Shown: piece by piece, positions 16,948 through 24,052 of the stretch
How the letters are laid out: every line of letters begins with the position of its first letter
Position numbering within the stretch: the stretch's first letter is position 1
DNA from: a virus
Length of the DNA: 29,763 nucleotides
Virus record (IMG/VR): IMGVR_UViG_3300035204_000864
Location: 1 to 29,763 of that record
Direction: 5' to 3' (one strand)
Notes under the pieces: generated by a model
Told to the model about the DNA's origin: nothing
The model's database searches: none
The model's input: only the letters and a program-made list of their open reading frames with translations
Program-made: the position numbers and the translations under genes

Positions 16948-17760
16948 ATGGGTGCAGATAAAATCATTGGGACATCTGTAAGCGACATTTCTAAGATAGG
17001 AGATATAGCCATAGGAGACATTTCTAGCATAATGGGAGAAGATGTCTCTTCCTGGGCAGATACCACATCCTTATCCTATGAAACAGACGATTATCAGGAG
17101 AGCAATACATGGGATACTATTGATGGCACATCAAATTTTAGTGTTTCATTATGGTTTAAAACAAACTCACTTGCAGCAACTCAAAGAATTGTCACAGGAT
17201 ATGAAACAGGAACGGATTGGAATCTTTATCTGAAACTCAACACCGCAGGAATAGTAACTGTTTGGTCAGGAGGCAGCGCATCTAATTGGACAAGCTCAAC
17301 AGCAAATTTGGTGATAGATACGTGGTATCATATTGTAATAACTTTAGATGCAAGTGCAGCAAGTAGATACCACAAACAGAAAATATATATTGATAGCGTT
17401 TCAGGATATACATCAAACTATTATATCACTAATATTCCAAACGGAACTACTTTAGCGGTTGGCGCAAATCCTAATTATACCCATTCAGCATACTTTCAGC
17501 CTGTTAATGGTTATATAAATGAATTAGCAATCTGGGGTAATTACGCCTTAGACCAAACCGAAATTGATGAGATTTATAATTTGGGCAAACCAAATGACTT
17601 AACGACTTTAACCACCCCAAGTCCAACGAATTGGTGGCGTAGTGAAAGTGGAGTTTGGACAGGAGGTAGCTATTACGAAACTACTGACGAGATGGGAAGT
17701 GGTATAGTATTGACAACTAATAACATGGCAGAAGGTTCAAGGGTGGCTGAAGTACCATAA
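16948..17760 (+). CDS. LamG (concanavalin A-like) adhesin, single domain
   Basis: A 270-residue protein. Residues 1-32 (GTSVSDISKIGDIAIGDISS) match the N-terminus of the second LamG protein at 18040 and are probably the virion-anchor. Residues ~35-215 form one LamG jelly-roll (FSVSLWFKTNS; TWYHIVITLDAS; NGYINELAIWG; EIDEIYNLGKPNDL), the hallmark of the Laminin_G_3 group, which often binds glycans. The C-terminus has NWWRSESG and ends AEVP. By hand count bases 17161-17760 contain 15 CpG, against 3 at 12361-12960 and none at 14401-15000, which suggests recent transfer. Only the general fold is claimed; the ligand is unknown. Confidence 0.8.
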   Translation: MGADKIIGTSVSDISKIGDIAIGDISSIMGEDVSSWADTTSLSYETDDYQESNTWDTIDGTSNFSVSLWFKTNSLAATQRIVTGYETGTDWNLYLKLNTAGIVTVWSGGSASNWTSSTANLVIDTWYHIVITLDASAASRYHKQKIYIDSVSGYTSNYYITNIPNGTTLAVGANPNYTHSAYFQPVNGYINELAIWGNYALDQTEIDEIYNLGKPNDLTTLTTPSPTNWWRSESGVWTGGSYYETTDEMGSGIVLTTNNMAEGSRVAEVP

Positions 17761-17769
17761 ATTAAAAAG

Positions 17770-18024
17770 ATGATTCATTTACCAAATATATACGCAATCA
17801 TCAATATCGTTGATTTAAGCAATGTTGATTTTGCTCAAATAGGAGAAACATCTGATGATACGATAAGAAAAAATGCAGATTCAACAGAGTTTGTCATAAA
17901 GTGGTATGATAAAAATGAGCCATCTTTTATAACAGATGGAACAGTAATACCTTTACAAATTTTGACACCTTCTGGATGTACATCTTTAATGGCAACTCCG
18001 GAATGGAGCAAAGAACCTATATAG
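17770..18024 (+). CDS. LamG-companion small protein, copy 1
   Basis: An 84-residue protein 9 bases after the first LamG gene. Key stretches are VDFAQIGETSDDTIRKNAD, STEFVIKWYD, PLQILTPSG and ATPEWSKEP. It is a clear paralogue of the 85-residue protein at 20394, which also follows a LamG gene. I recall similar 'FVKW...TPEW' small proteins after fibre genes in Bacteroidota phages, without a known function. There is no signal peptide or membrane segment. The linked duplication suggests it works with its LamG partner as an assembly factor, fibre cap or connector (inference). Confidence 0.6.
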   Translation: MIHLPNIYAIINIVDLSNVDFAQIGETSDDTIRKNADSTEFVIKWYDKNEPSFITDGTVIPLQILTPSGCTSLMATPEWSKEPI

Positions 18025-18039
18025 CAAGTATAAATTAAC

Positions 18040-20382
18040 ATGGGCGCAGATAAAGTAAGCGGAACATCAGTAAGTGCTATCTCTAAGATAGACAATATAG
18101 CTATAGGAGATATTGCCAAGATAAATGAGCAAACTGTCTCTACGTTTTCAAATACCTATTCCTTAAATTTTGATGGGGTAAATGATTTTGTGGAAACAAC
18201 ATCTACCTATTCTCCTTTAGATGGTGGCACTACAATGTCAATATCAGTTTGGATAAAACCCGTAACAGGAGATACATATTATATGATTCTCCATAACCCG
18301 AGAAATGCGGTTGCACAACAAGGTCAAATTATGTTATTCTTTTATTCGAGTTTTATCGAACTATCACTTTCAACAAGGAGTCAATTTGTTAGAAGTACGG
18401 CTGGTGCAATTACTATGGATGCTTGGAATCATATACTTTGTTGTGTTGATTTAGATAATGCAACAGAGGGAAAAATATATGTAGACGGAGTAGATGTAAC
18501 ATCGGGAGATAATCTATCAACTTTTCTTGCTTTTGAAGTTGCCTCAGGTGTTATGAGATTGGGAAAAGAACAAACAGGATATTTGTCTCCATTTTTAGGT
18601 AATATTGATGAGTTTGCTATTTGGAATACAGATCAGAGAGCAAACGTAGCTGACATCTATAATTCAGGAGCTCCTGGGGATTTAAGTGCATTAGCTGCTC
18701 CTCCGATTACTTGGTGGCGAAACGGAGATTCAGGAACTTTTAATGATGATTCAAATTGGTGGATTCCTGACCAAATGAAAATAGATAATTTTAGTTCTCA
18801 TTCATTCCATTTTGATGGAATCAATGATTATGTGAGTTGTGGAAATATAACAGCCCTTAATGGTTCAGGTACAGCTACCTGGGCAGGATGGGTAAAACCA
18901 GAAAATGCAGCAACTGGAGAGACTCCATTTTCACAATATGGTACATCTGGTGATAGACAATTTTCTTGGTTTGTAACATCATCAAGAGCAAGAATAGATG
19001 TTTTTATGAATGGAAATGTAGTGTTTAGAGCGTCAGGAGGCAGTGATTTATTGGATGCTGATGTTTGGAATTTTGTTGCAATCACCTATAATAAAGATAA
19101 TGTAGCAGCAGATGAAGTAAAAGTGTATGTAGGAAAAGGTGGAAGTATAGCAAGAGTTACTGAAACAGGAGGTTTTACTGGAGATAATGCTGTTTTATAT
19201 TCTACTACCTCAGATTTCTTAATCGGTTCTATGGATGAGGGAAGTCCAGGAAGATTTTGGGAAGGCAATATTGATAATGTGGGAATTTGGGATGTAGAGT
19301 TAGATTTAGCTACAGTTACATCACTATATAATTCTGAAGTGCCAAATGACCTCAGAGTAGCAGCAAGTTATACGGCAGGAGGTGGAACAGATAAAAGTGG
19401 AGATTTACAAGGCTATTGGCTAATGGGAGAGAACGCTTATTGGAATGGGACTAATTGGTGGATTCCTGCTTATAATAATAACGCTTTATTTTCTCAAAGG
19501 TCTTTCAACTTTGATGGAATAAATGACTATATTGATTGTGGAAATGATAGTTCATTATACCCAGGAACAGGAGATATGAGTTACTCATTATGGATAAAAC
19601 CTGATTCTATTACAGGAAGTAATATGGTTATTTTAGGACCGCCAACTATGAGTACAAGCTCATTAGGAGTTGATATAAGGAGAAATACAAACACTATTAA
19701 AGTATTTATGGGAGTAGGTGTAGCAGGGCAATGGGGAGTAAATACAGGTGGGGGAACAGGTGGAGCAGGATTGGTTACTTCTGCGGTTTTAGCTGTAGGT
19801 GTATGGTGTCACATAGTATTAACTTTAGATAGAGATGGAAATGGTGTTATCTATATAAATGGAGTTGCTAATGTTACAGCAGCAATGAATCCAAATGATT
19901 ATTCGGGTACTGATATAACTTCCTCAGCCGTTTTACAAATAGGAGGAGCAGCAGATGGAGATTTTGAGGGCAACATTGATGATTTAGGAATGTGGAATAC
20001 GGTCTTAGATGCAAATACAGTAGCATCTATTTATAATTCAGGAGAACCTAACGATCTTAGATTAACTGCTTCTTACACAGCAGGAAGCGGAGTAGATAAG
20101 AGTGGAGATTTACAAGGCTACTGGAGAATGGGCGAAGGAGCTACATGGGATGGCTCAGATTGGACTATCCCTGATGATTCTACAAATTCCAATGATGGGA
20201 CAAGCTCAGGAATGGATGAAGAAGACTTAGAATTTAATACACCAGGGAATTTAATAGCAGGACTTAGTTCGGGCATGGCGATAGATGATAAAGTAAACAA
20301 CGCACCAGGCAATATTAACCAGGGACTGAGCTCGGGAATGGGTGAAACAGCACCCTCTGGCAGATCAACTGATGTTCCTTAA
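18040..20382 (+). CDS. Triple-LamG adhesin
   Basis: A 780-residue protein. Residues 1-30 are the anchor shared with the first LamG protein. Three LamG jelly-roll domains follow at about 41-210, 255-430 and 488-668, each opening with a FDGxNDY/F motif (FDGVNDF, FDGINDY, FDGINDY) and closing with a GNID motif (GNIDEFAIWN, GNIDNVGIWD, GNIDDLGMWN). The linkers after domains 2 and 3 are nearly identical (SYTAG, DKSGDLQGYW). The C-terminal ~80 residues have GLSSGM repeats and end DVP, like the EVP end of the first protein. Multiple LamG domains should raise avidity for repeating glycans on capsule or outer membrane. The first domain is CpG-richer than the other two. Confidence 0.85.
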   Translation: MGADKVSGTSVSAISKIDNIAIGDIAKINEQTVSTFSNTYSLNFDGVNDFVETTSTYSPLDGGTTMSISVWIKPVTGDTYYMILHNPRNAVAQQGQIMLFFYSSFIELSLSTRSQFVRSTAGAITMDAWNHILCCVDLDNATEGKIYVDGVDVTSGDNLSTFLAFEVASGVMRLGKEQTGYLSPFLGNIDEFAIWNTDQRANVADIYNSGAPGDLSALAAPPITWWRNGDSGTFNDDSNWWIPDQMKIDNFSSHSFHFDGINDYVSCGNITALNGSGTATWAGWVKPENAATGETPFSQYGTSGDRQFSWFVTSSRARIDVFMNGNVVFRASGGSDLLDADVWNFVAITYNKDNVAADEVKVYVGKGGSIARVTETGGFTGDNAVLYSTTSDFLIGSMDEGSPGRFWEGNIDNVGIWDVELDLATVTSLYNSEVPNDLRVAASYTAGGGTDKSGDLQGYWLMGENAYWNGTNWWIPAYNNNALFSQRSFNFDGINDYIDCGNDSSLYPGTGDMSYSLWIKPDSITGSNMVILGPPTMSTSSLGVDIRRNTNTIKVFMGVGVAGQWGVNTGGGTGGAGLVTSAVLAVGVWCHIVLTLDRDGNGVIYINGVANVTAAMNPNDYSGTDITSSAVLQIGGAADGDFEGNIDDLGMWNTVLDANTVASIYNSGEPNDLRLTASYTAGSGVDKSGDLQGYWRMGEGATWDGSDWTIPDDSTNSNDGTSSGMDEEDLEFNTPGNLIAGLSSGMAIDDKVNNAPGNINQGLSSGMGETAPSGRSTDVP
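19338..20150 (+). repeat. Repeated LamG-plus-linker unit inside the triple-LamG gene
   Basis: The linkers after LamG domains 2 and 3 carry a perfect 20-base direct repeat, AGTGGAGATTTACAAGGCTA, at 19396-19415 and 20101-20120, 705 bases apart. Flanking sequence is also similar (SYTAG before it, GYW plus MGE after it). The spacing equals one LamG domain plus linker, so domains here arose by internal duplication and could still expand or contract by recombination. Confidence 0.8.
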
Positions 20383-20393
20383 TAACAAAAACA

Positions 20394-20651
20394 ATGGCAA
20401 AATCGTATATAACAATAAAGACAAGTGAAATTGATACAGTTAATTTCTCGCAAGTAATTGGAGATCGGGATTCAACTAGATTTTCATTAGATGATTCAGA
20501 ATTTATAGTCAAATGGAAATTTGGCGCACCTAGTATGCCTACGAGCATAGAAGCTGTACCAGAAACAGATCGCAGTTTGATTCTTACCCATGCACAAGCT
20601 GTAGAAAAAATGCAAACTCCTGAATGGAGTGATCCTAATCCCCCTGAGTGA
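20394..20651 (+). CDS. LamG-companion small protein, copy 2
   Basis: An 85-residue protein 11 bases after the triple-LamG gene, paralogous to the protein at 17770. Shared positions include the Val-x-Phe-x-Gln strand (VNFSQVIGDRDST against VDFAQIGETSDDT), SEFIVKW, ILTHAQAVEKM and TPEWSDP. Its stop overlaps the ATG of the next, membrane-protein gene by one base. As with copy 1, the function is unknown; association with the LamG protein is inferred from repeated linkage. Confidence 0.6.
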   Translation: MAKSYITIKTSEIDTVNFSQVIGDRDSTRFSLDDSEFIVKWKFGAPSMPTSIEAVPETDRSLILTHAQAVEKMQTPEWSDPNPPE

Positions 20652-20854
20652 TGGACATGAATCAGCTAAAAAAGAATCCAGTACAATGGTTGTTAGGAAT
20701 GGCTATTCTAGGAATAGGATATCTCTACGTGGATGTAAAGACTACTATGCAAAACCAGATTGAGGCATTACAAGATGAAGTAACTGTGCTTAAGGCTGAA
20801 AATAAAGAATTGCAGACTAAATATATAGAACTTGCGAAATCTATTAATAAATAG
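20651..20854 (+). CDS. Putative inner-membrane spanin subunit
   Basis: A 67-residue protein from ATG 20651, whose A is the last base of the upstream stop (TGATG). Two lysines (KK) precede a transmembrane segment at about residues 12-26 (WLLGMAILGIGYLYV). The rest is a heptad-like coiled coil (MQNQIEALQDEVTVLKAENK), giving an N-in, C-out protein with a periplasmic coil. This is the topology of Rz-type inner spanins, which with an outer-membrane lipoprotein fuse the two membranes at lysis. Its 3' end overlaps the lipoprotein gene by 23 bases in another frame, as in Rz/Rz1 pairs. It is much shorter than lambda Rz. It could also be an unrelated small membrane protein. Confidence 0.55.
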   Translation: MDMNQLKKNPVQWLLGMAILGIGYLYVDVKTTMQNQIEALQDEVTVLKAENKELQTKYIELAKSINK

Positions 20855-21215
20855 TATATTAATAACCATAATAGGTTGTTCTTCTGGAATAGAGAATCAG
20901 AATTCAAACAGACCTAATTATGATTCATTGTTTAGTATAGGAGATTCTGTATTAAGCGATCTTTATATAGACCAAGCTAAACAAAGAATGTATCATGATT
21001 CTTTAAATGGCGAGGTTTCATCTTACCAAACAAAGTTAACTGCAAAGCAGATTAAAGAACAAAAGGAAAGAATAATTTATAAAGACACAATTATATATCG
21101 CAAAAGAATAAAAATTATCAAAGATACTATCTACAAACATGTCTACTTGACTGACACTATAAGAGATACTATATTTGTAACAGTGAAGAAGGAAAGAAAA
21201 AGAAAAAGAAGATGA
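20832..21215 (+). CDS. Putative outer-membrane spanin lipoprotein (TTG start)
   Basis: A 127-residue protein with a lipoprotein signal peptide: MRN, a hydrophobic stretch LLINSILITIIGC and cysteine at residue 16, so the lipobox is I-I-G-C. The start must be the TTG at 20832, because the first in-frame ATG falls about 37 residues after the lipobox. The mature chain is charged and has five Asp-Thr-Ile (DTI) repeats (KDTIIY, KDTIYK, TDTIRDTIFV) in an alternating pattern common in Bacteroidota lipoproteins. It ends in a Lys/Arg cluster. The overlaps with the inner-spanin-like gene (23 bases) and the next gene (4 bases) indicate coupled translation. An outer spanin is the best reading; a lipoprotein with another role remains possible. 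Confidence 0.6.
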   Translation: MRNLLINSILITIIGCSSGIENQNSNRPNYDSLFSIGDSVLSDLYIDQAKQRMYHDSLNGEVSSYQTKLTAKQIKEQKERIIYKDTIIYRKRIKIIKDTIYKHVYLTDTIRDTIFVTVKKERKRKRR

Positions 21216-21502
21216 CAGCAAAAGATATTACCCAAGATAAATTAACCTCCATTAGCAAATCAATTACTGCAATTCATAAAGAGATGGCGGGGATCAAGAA
21301 AGGAATGGAAGATGTCAAAGAGATCAAAAGAGTTCTAAAGGGTGATGCCTATGGAGCTAAAGGTCTTGTTCAAAGCCACAAAGATTTAAAAAAAGATTGC
21401 ATAGAAGTTAAGGATGATATTAAAAAAGCCAAAATAATAGGAGGTGTAGTTGCTACTATACTAGGATTTTTCGGGAGTATAATTGCAATATTTAAAAGTT
21501 AA
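21212..21502 (+). CDS. Holin-like coiled-coil membrane protein
   Basis: A 96-residue protein that overlaps the lipoprotein gene by 4 bases (ATGA). Residues 8-70 form an amphipathic, Lys/Glu-rich helix or coiled coil (SITAIHKEMAGIKKGMEDVK and onward). The last ~25 residues are one transmembrane segment (IIGGVVATILGFFGSIIAIF) followed by KS. A cytoplasmic coil with a single C-terminal membrane helix resembles XhlA-type or class III holin-like proteins. Its place directly after spanin-like genes supports a lysis role. Membrane anchoring of virion or replication proteins is the alternative. No endolysin lies in the window. Confidence 0.45.
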   Translation: MTAKDITQDKLTSISKSITAIHKEMAGIKKGMEDVKEIKRVLKGDAYGAKGLVQSHKDLKKDCIEVKDDIKKAKIIGGVVATILGFFGSIIAIFKS

Positions 21503-21523
21503 TAAAAGGAAACAAACAAAGAA

Positions 21524-22249
21524 ATGGCAACGTTAAATGAAATAGCATATGACCTATTAACTATAGTTCGCCCACAACTCTCAGATGACACTGATATAGA
21601 TATCAGGCAAATAAAATTCTGGATTAGGAACCAAAGAGCTCTATGGCTAAGGAATGAGCTAAATAGAAAAAGAACTATAGACGAAGATGTTATTCAGACT
21701 GTATGTGCAGAAATCGAGGAAGTAGATGCTTCTGATTGTTGTGATATAACGATTAATTGTCCTATTCTAAGAACTAAGAAAAAACTTCCTAAGACTATAG
21801 AATTGCATAACAAAAACGCCATAGTTAAAGTAGGTCCTGTAAATAGAAAAGGAAAACCTTTTTCGTATATAGACTATGCTAGAGTTCCTTGGGTAGGAAG
21901 TGGGAGATTTAATAAACATTTACTATATGCCTTCCTATATGACGAGTATATACATGTACTAACTAATAATCCTGTATACCAGAATCTAAAGGCTATAGTA
22001 ATAAGAGGAGTATTTGAAGATCCCGCAGAAATAGCAGGATTTAGGGATTGCACTACTAACCAACCCTGTTATTCAGATGATGATGAGTATCCTATTAAAA
22101 CATGGATGATACCTCCTTTAAAAGACGCAATACTTAGAGGGAACTTAATGATAGAAGCAAATGCAGAAGTACAGGCAGATGACAGTAATGATGCAAGATC
22201 TGATGTTAAACCTGTTACTATGCCTAAAACACCATCTAGATCAAAATGA
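21524..22249 (+). CDS. Ring-type tail/neck protein
   Basis: A 241-residue protein where conserved tail-assembly genes resume after the adhesin and lysis-like block. The N-terminus is helical (LNEIAYDLLTIVRPQLSDDT; RQIKFWIRNQRALWLRNEL), as in head-tail ring proteins. A beta-rich middle contains FSYIDYARVPWVGSGRFNKH, and the end returns to helix (PLKDAILRGNLMIEANAE) before a disordered tail. This order fits crAss-like ring proteins from memory. An A-rich leader (AAACAAACAAAGAAATG) precedes it. The next gene overlaps by 4 bases, so the two should be coupled. Which ring it forms is uncertain. Confidence 0.65.
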   Translation: MATLNEIAYDLLTIVRPQLSDDTDIDIRQIKFWIRNQRALWLRNELNRKRTIDEDVIQTVCAEIEEVDASDCCDITINCPILRTKKKLPKTIELHNKNAIVKVGPVNRKGKPFSYIDYARVPWVGSGRFNKHLLYAFLYDEYIHVLTNNPVYQNLKAIVIRGVFEDPAEIAGFRDCTTNQPCYSDDDEYPIKTWMIPPLKDAILRGNLMIEANAEVQADDSNDARSDVKPVTMPKTPSRSK

Positions 22250-22752
22250 AAAGAGGACCAAGTAAAGTAAAAGTAGATTGTGGAAGAATGGATATGTATA
22301 GATACTATCTAAAGAATAATAAAAGAGATAGAACAGATTACTCTACATATTCCAAAATCTTAAATTCCTTTAATAAGAAGGTATCTATGAAAATAATGGA
22401 ACATGCTTTTGATTTTCCAATACCTTTCAGGCTAGGGACTTTAAGAATAAAAAAGTATAAGCCCTCTATAAAAATAGATAAAGAGGGAAACCTTAAGCAT
22501 AAAGGGCTTAGTCCTAATTGGAAAGCAACTAAAGAGTTATGGGAGGTAGACAAAAATGCTAAGAAAAGTAAAAAAATCGTATTTCACACTAATGATCACA
22601 GTGATGGCTATAATTATAAGTGGCATTTTTCTAATTATCGCTCTAATTGTGCAAATAGGTCTGTTTATTCTTTTATTCCTACTAGGACTAATAAAAGGAT
22701 ATTAGCCCAGTTAATTAAAAATGAAGAATTCACAGGAGATTTTTATATGTAA
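22246..22752 (+). CDS. Basic conserved phage protein, unknown function
   Basis: A 168-residue, strongly basic protein overlapping the ring-type gene by 4 bases. It contains FRLGTLRIKKYKP, LSPNWKATKELWEVD and the striking HTNDHSDGYNYKWHFSNYR, followed by a C-terminal FIPTRTNKRILAQLIKN. The motif His-Thr-Asn-Asp-His-Ser-Asp-Gly-Tyr could bind metal or nucleic acid, but I know no characterised family. From synteny with crAss-like genomes, where a small basic conserved gene sits among ring genes, it is probably a tail-assembly or minor virion protein. The coupling to its neighbours supports co-expression. Confidence 0.5.
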   Translation: MKRGPSKVKVDCGRMDMYRYYLKNNKRDRTDYSTYSKILNSFNKKVSMKIMEHAFDFPIPFRLGTLRIKKYKPSIKIDKEGNLKHKGLSPNWKATKELWEVDKNAKKSKKIVFHTNDHSDGYNYKWHFSNYRSNCANRSVYSFIPTRTNKRILAQLIKNEEFTGDFYM

Positions 22753-23165
22753 TGGCATACAGTAACGAACAAATAAGGATTATTCATCAAAAAGCCACAG
22801 CAATTCCCAGGCATAAATATGTAGTGGATAATGGGGATGTATATATAGGACAAGAAAGTGGTAGATTAAAAGTAAGAGATAAAGGACTAATCACCCTTAA
22901 AAAAGAAGTAACTGATCTTTCTGAAACTACTGTAAAGACAAGTACAGCAGTTACACCTACTAGTTCTATAGGACAGAAGTATAAGCCAGCTCCTGGGGAT
23001 AACAATACAGTTCAAGATTCGTATGAATACTATGTCCATACGGGATTTGAAATTACTGATAATACTGTTTTTACTGTCCAAGATGGGGGCCAACTTTCTA
23101 TAGGAGATGGTGTTATAATAAATAATGGTATATTAGTAAATGAAAACGGACTTATAACAGCTTAA
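22752..23165 (+). CDS. Small beta-repeat protein, possible appendage
   Basis: A 137-residue protein whose ATG overlaps the previous stop in TAATG. The N-terminal ~50 residues include KYVVDNGDVYIGQESGRLKV. The middle is Thr/Ser-rich and flexible. The last ~45 residues consist of short strand repeats (FTVQDGGQLSIGDGVIINNG) resembling a small beta-helix or beta-roll. It looks like a short fibre or fibre-tip connector. The following gene, 4 bases on, is a fibre. No family is recognised. Confidence 0.45.
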   Translation: MAYSNEQIRIIHQKATAIPRHKYVVDNGDVYIGQESGRLKVRDKGLITLKKEVTDLSETTVKTSTAVTPTSSIGQKYKPAPGDNNTVQDSYEYYVHTGFEITDNTVFTVQDGGQLSIGDGVIINNGILVNENGLITA

Positions 23166-23169
23166 CATT

Positions 23170-24039
23170 ATGGGTATATATAGAACAGCATCAGCAGACG
23201 CAGAAAATGTATCTAACGCCCCTACAGGATTTTTTAATATATTTTTAGATGATTCAGGGGTTTTAATGAAAAAAGACTCTGAAGGCACAATAAGTTCTGC
23301 AGGAGGAGATGGGGGCATATATGCAGGAGATGGAACAATAAGTGGGGAAAGAATTATCACCATGACTCCTTACACTCTTAGATTTGATGGTACTTCATTT
23401 CCAGGATTGTTCTTTATAGACTCTCTTAATAATAGAGTAGGAGTTGGTACTGCAGACCCCACTAGCCAATTACATATTCAAGGATCTAGTAGCGTAACCA
23501 TAGTATTAGAAACTGCAGCTTTAGGTTTAGATGATCTTACTCCGGGAGGTACTTTTAATCATCAATCAGATATTTCATACAGAGTAAAGATAGATGGATT
23601 AGGAACTCCAGATACTTTTACCTGGTCAGCAGATGGAGGAACTACTTGGACAGCAACTGGAGTAGCAGTAACAGGAGCTGCTCAAACTCTAAATTATGGG
23701 ACTACTGTCACTTTTGGAGCAACAACTGGACATACCTTAAATAACTATTGGGATTTTACTGGAATAGCTAACAATCCTTTAAAATGCACTGATGAAGCAG
23801 GAACTGATATTCTAGCAGTAACCAATGATGGGAAGTTAGGTATTGGAACTATTACTCCAGATGCCAGTGCTATACTGGAATGTCAAACAACAACTCAAGG
23901 AGTACTATTTCCTAGAATGACAGAAACTGAAAGAGACGCTATAGTGTCTCCTACTGCAGGCCTTGTAATATATAATACAACAACAAATAAATTAAACCTT
24001 AGAGTTGCTGCAGCATGGGAAGCAATAACTTCAACATAG
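23170..24039 (+). CDS. Tail-fibre protein
   Basis: A 289-residue fibre. The N-terminal APTGFFNIFLDDSGVLMKKD pattern is typical of Bacteroidota phage fibres, followed by an SLNNRVGVGTADPTSQLHI module. The middle is beta-rich with an FTWSADGGTTWTATG segment. The C-terminal ~65 residues (LGIGTITPDASAIL, LFPRMTETERDAI, LVIYNTTTNKLNL, AAWEAI) align closely with the end of the 669-residue fibre at 13398. It lies just upstream of a ring-type gene, so it may be a tail-proximal fibre while the upstream ones are peripheral. Confidence 0.7.
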   Translation: MGIYRTASADAENVSNAPTGFFNIFLDDSGVLMKKDSEGTISSAGGDGGIYAGDGTISGERIITMTPYTLRFDGTSFPGLFFIDSLNNRVGVGTADPTSQLHIQGSSSVTIVLETAALGLDDLTPGGTFNHQSDISYRVKIDGLGTPDTFTWSADGGTTWTATGVAVTGAAQTLNYGTTVTFGATTGHTLNNYWDFTGIANNPLKCTDEAGTDILAVTNDGKLGIGTITPDASAILECQTTTQGVLFPRMTETERDAIVSPTAGLVIYNTTTNKLNLRVAAAWEAITST

Positions 24040-24052
24040 AAATCTTAGAATC

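Larger units (their letters stand above)
16948..20651 (+). repeat. Tandem duplication of LamG gene plus ~85-residue companion
   Basis: Two adjacent units (16948-18024 and 18040-20651) have the same layout: a LamG gene beginning MGADK, then a small gene ending with a TPEWS motif. The LamG N-termini share GTSVS, ISKI and IAIGDI. The small proteins align over most of their length, including EFVIKW/EFIVKW, ILT and TPEWS. Similarity is clear at protein level and visible at DNA level near the LamG starts, so the duplication is old. The second unit expanded from one to three LamG domains. Confidence 0.75.

Noticed and set aside
20651-21502. Search for an endolysin beside the spanin-like genes
   Set aside because: No amidase, lysozyme or peptidase-like protein was found in the neighbouring genes; it is probably encoded elsewhere.
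13398-24039. Possible diversity-generating retroelement acting on fibre ends
   Set aside because: No reverse transcriptase in the window, and no template/variable repeat pair with adenine-directed differences was seen.
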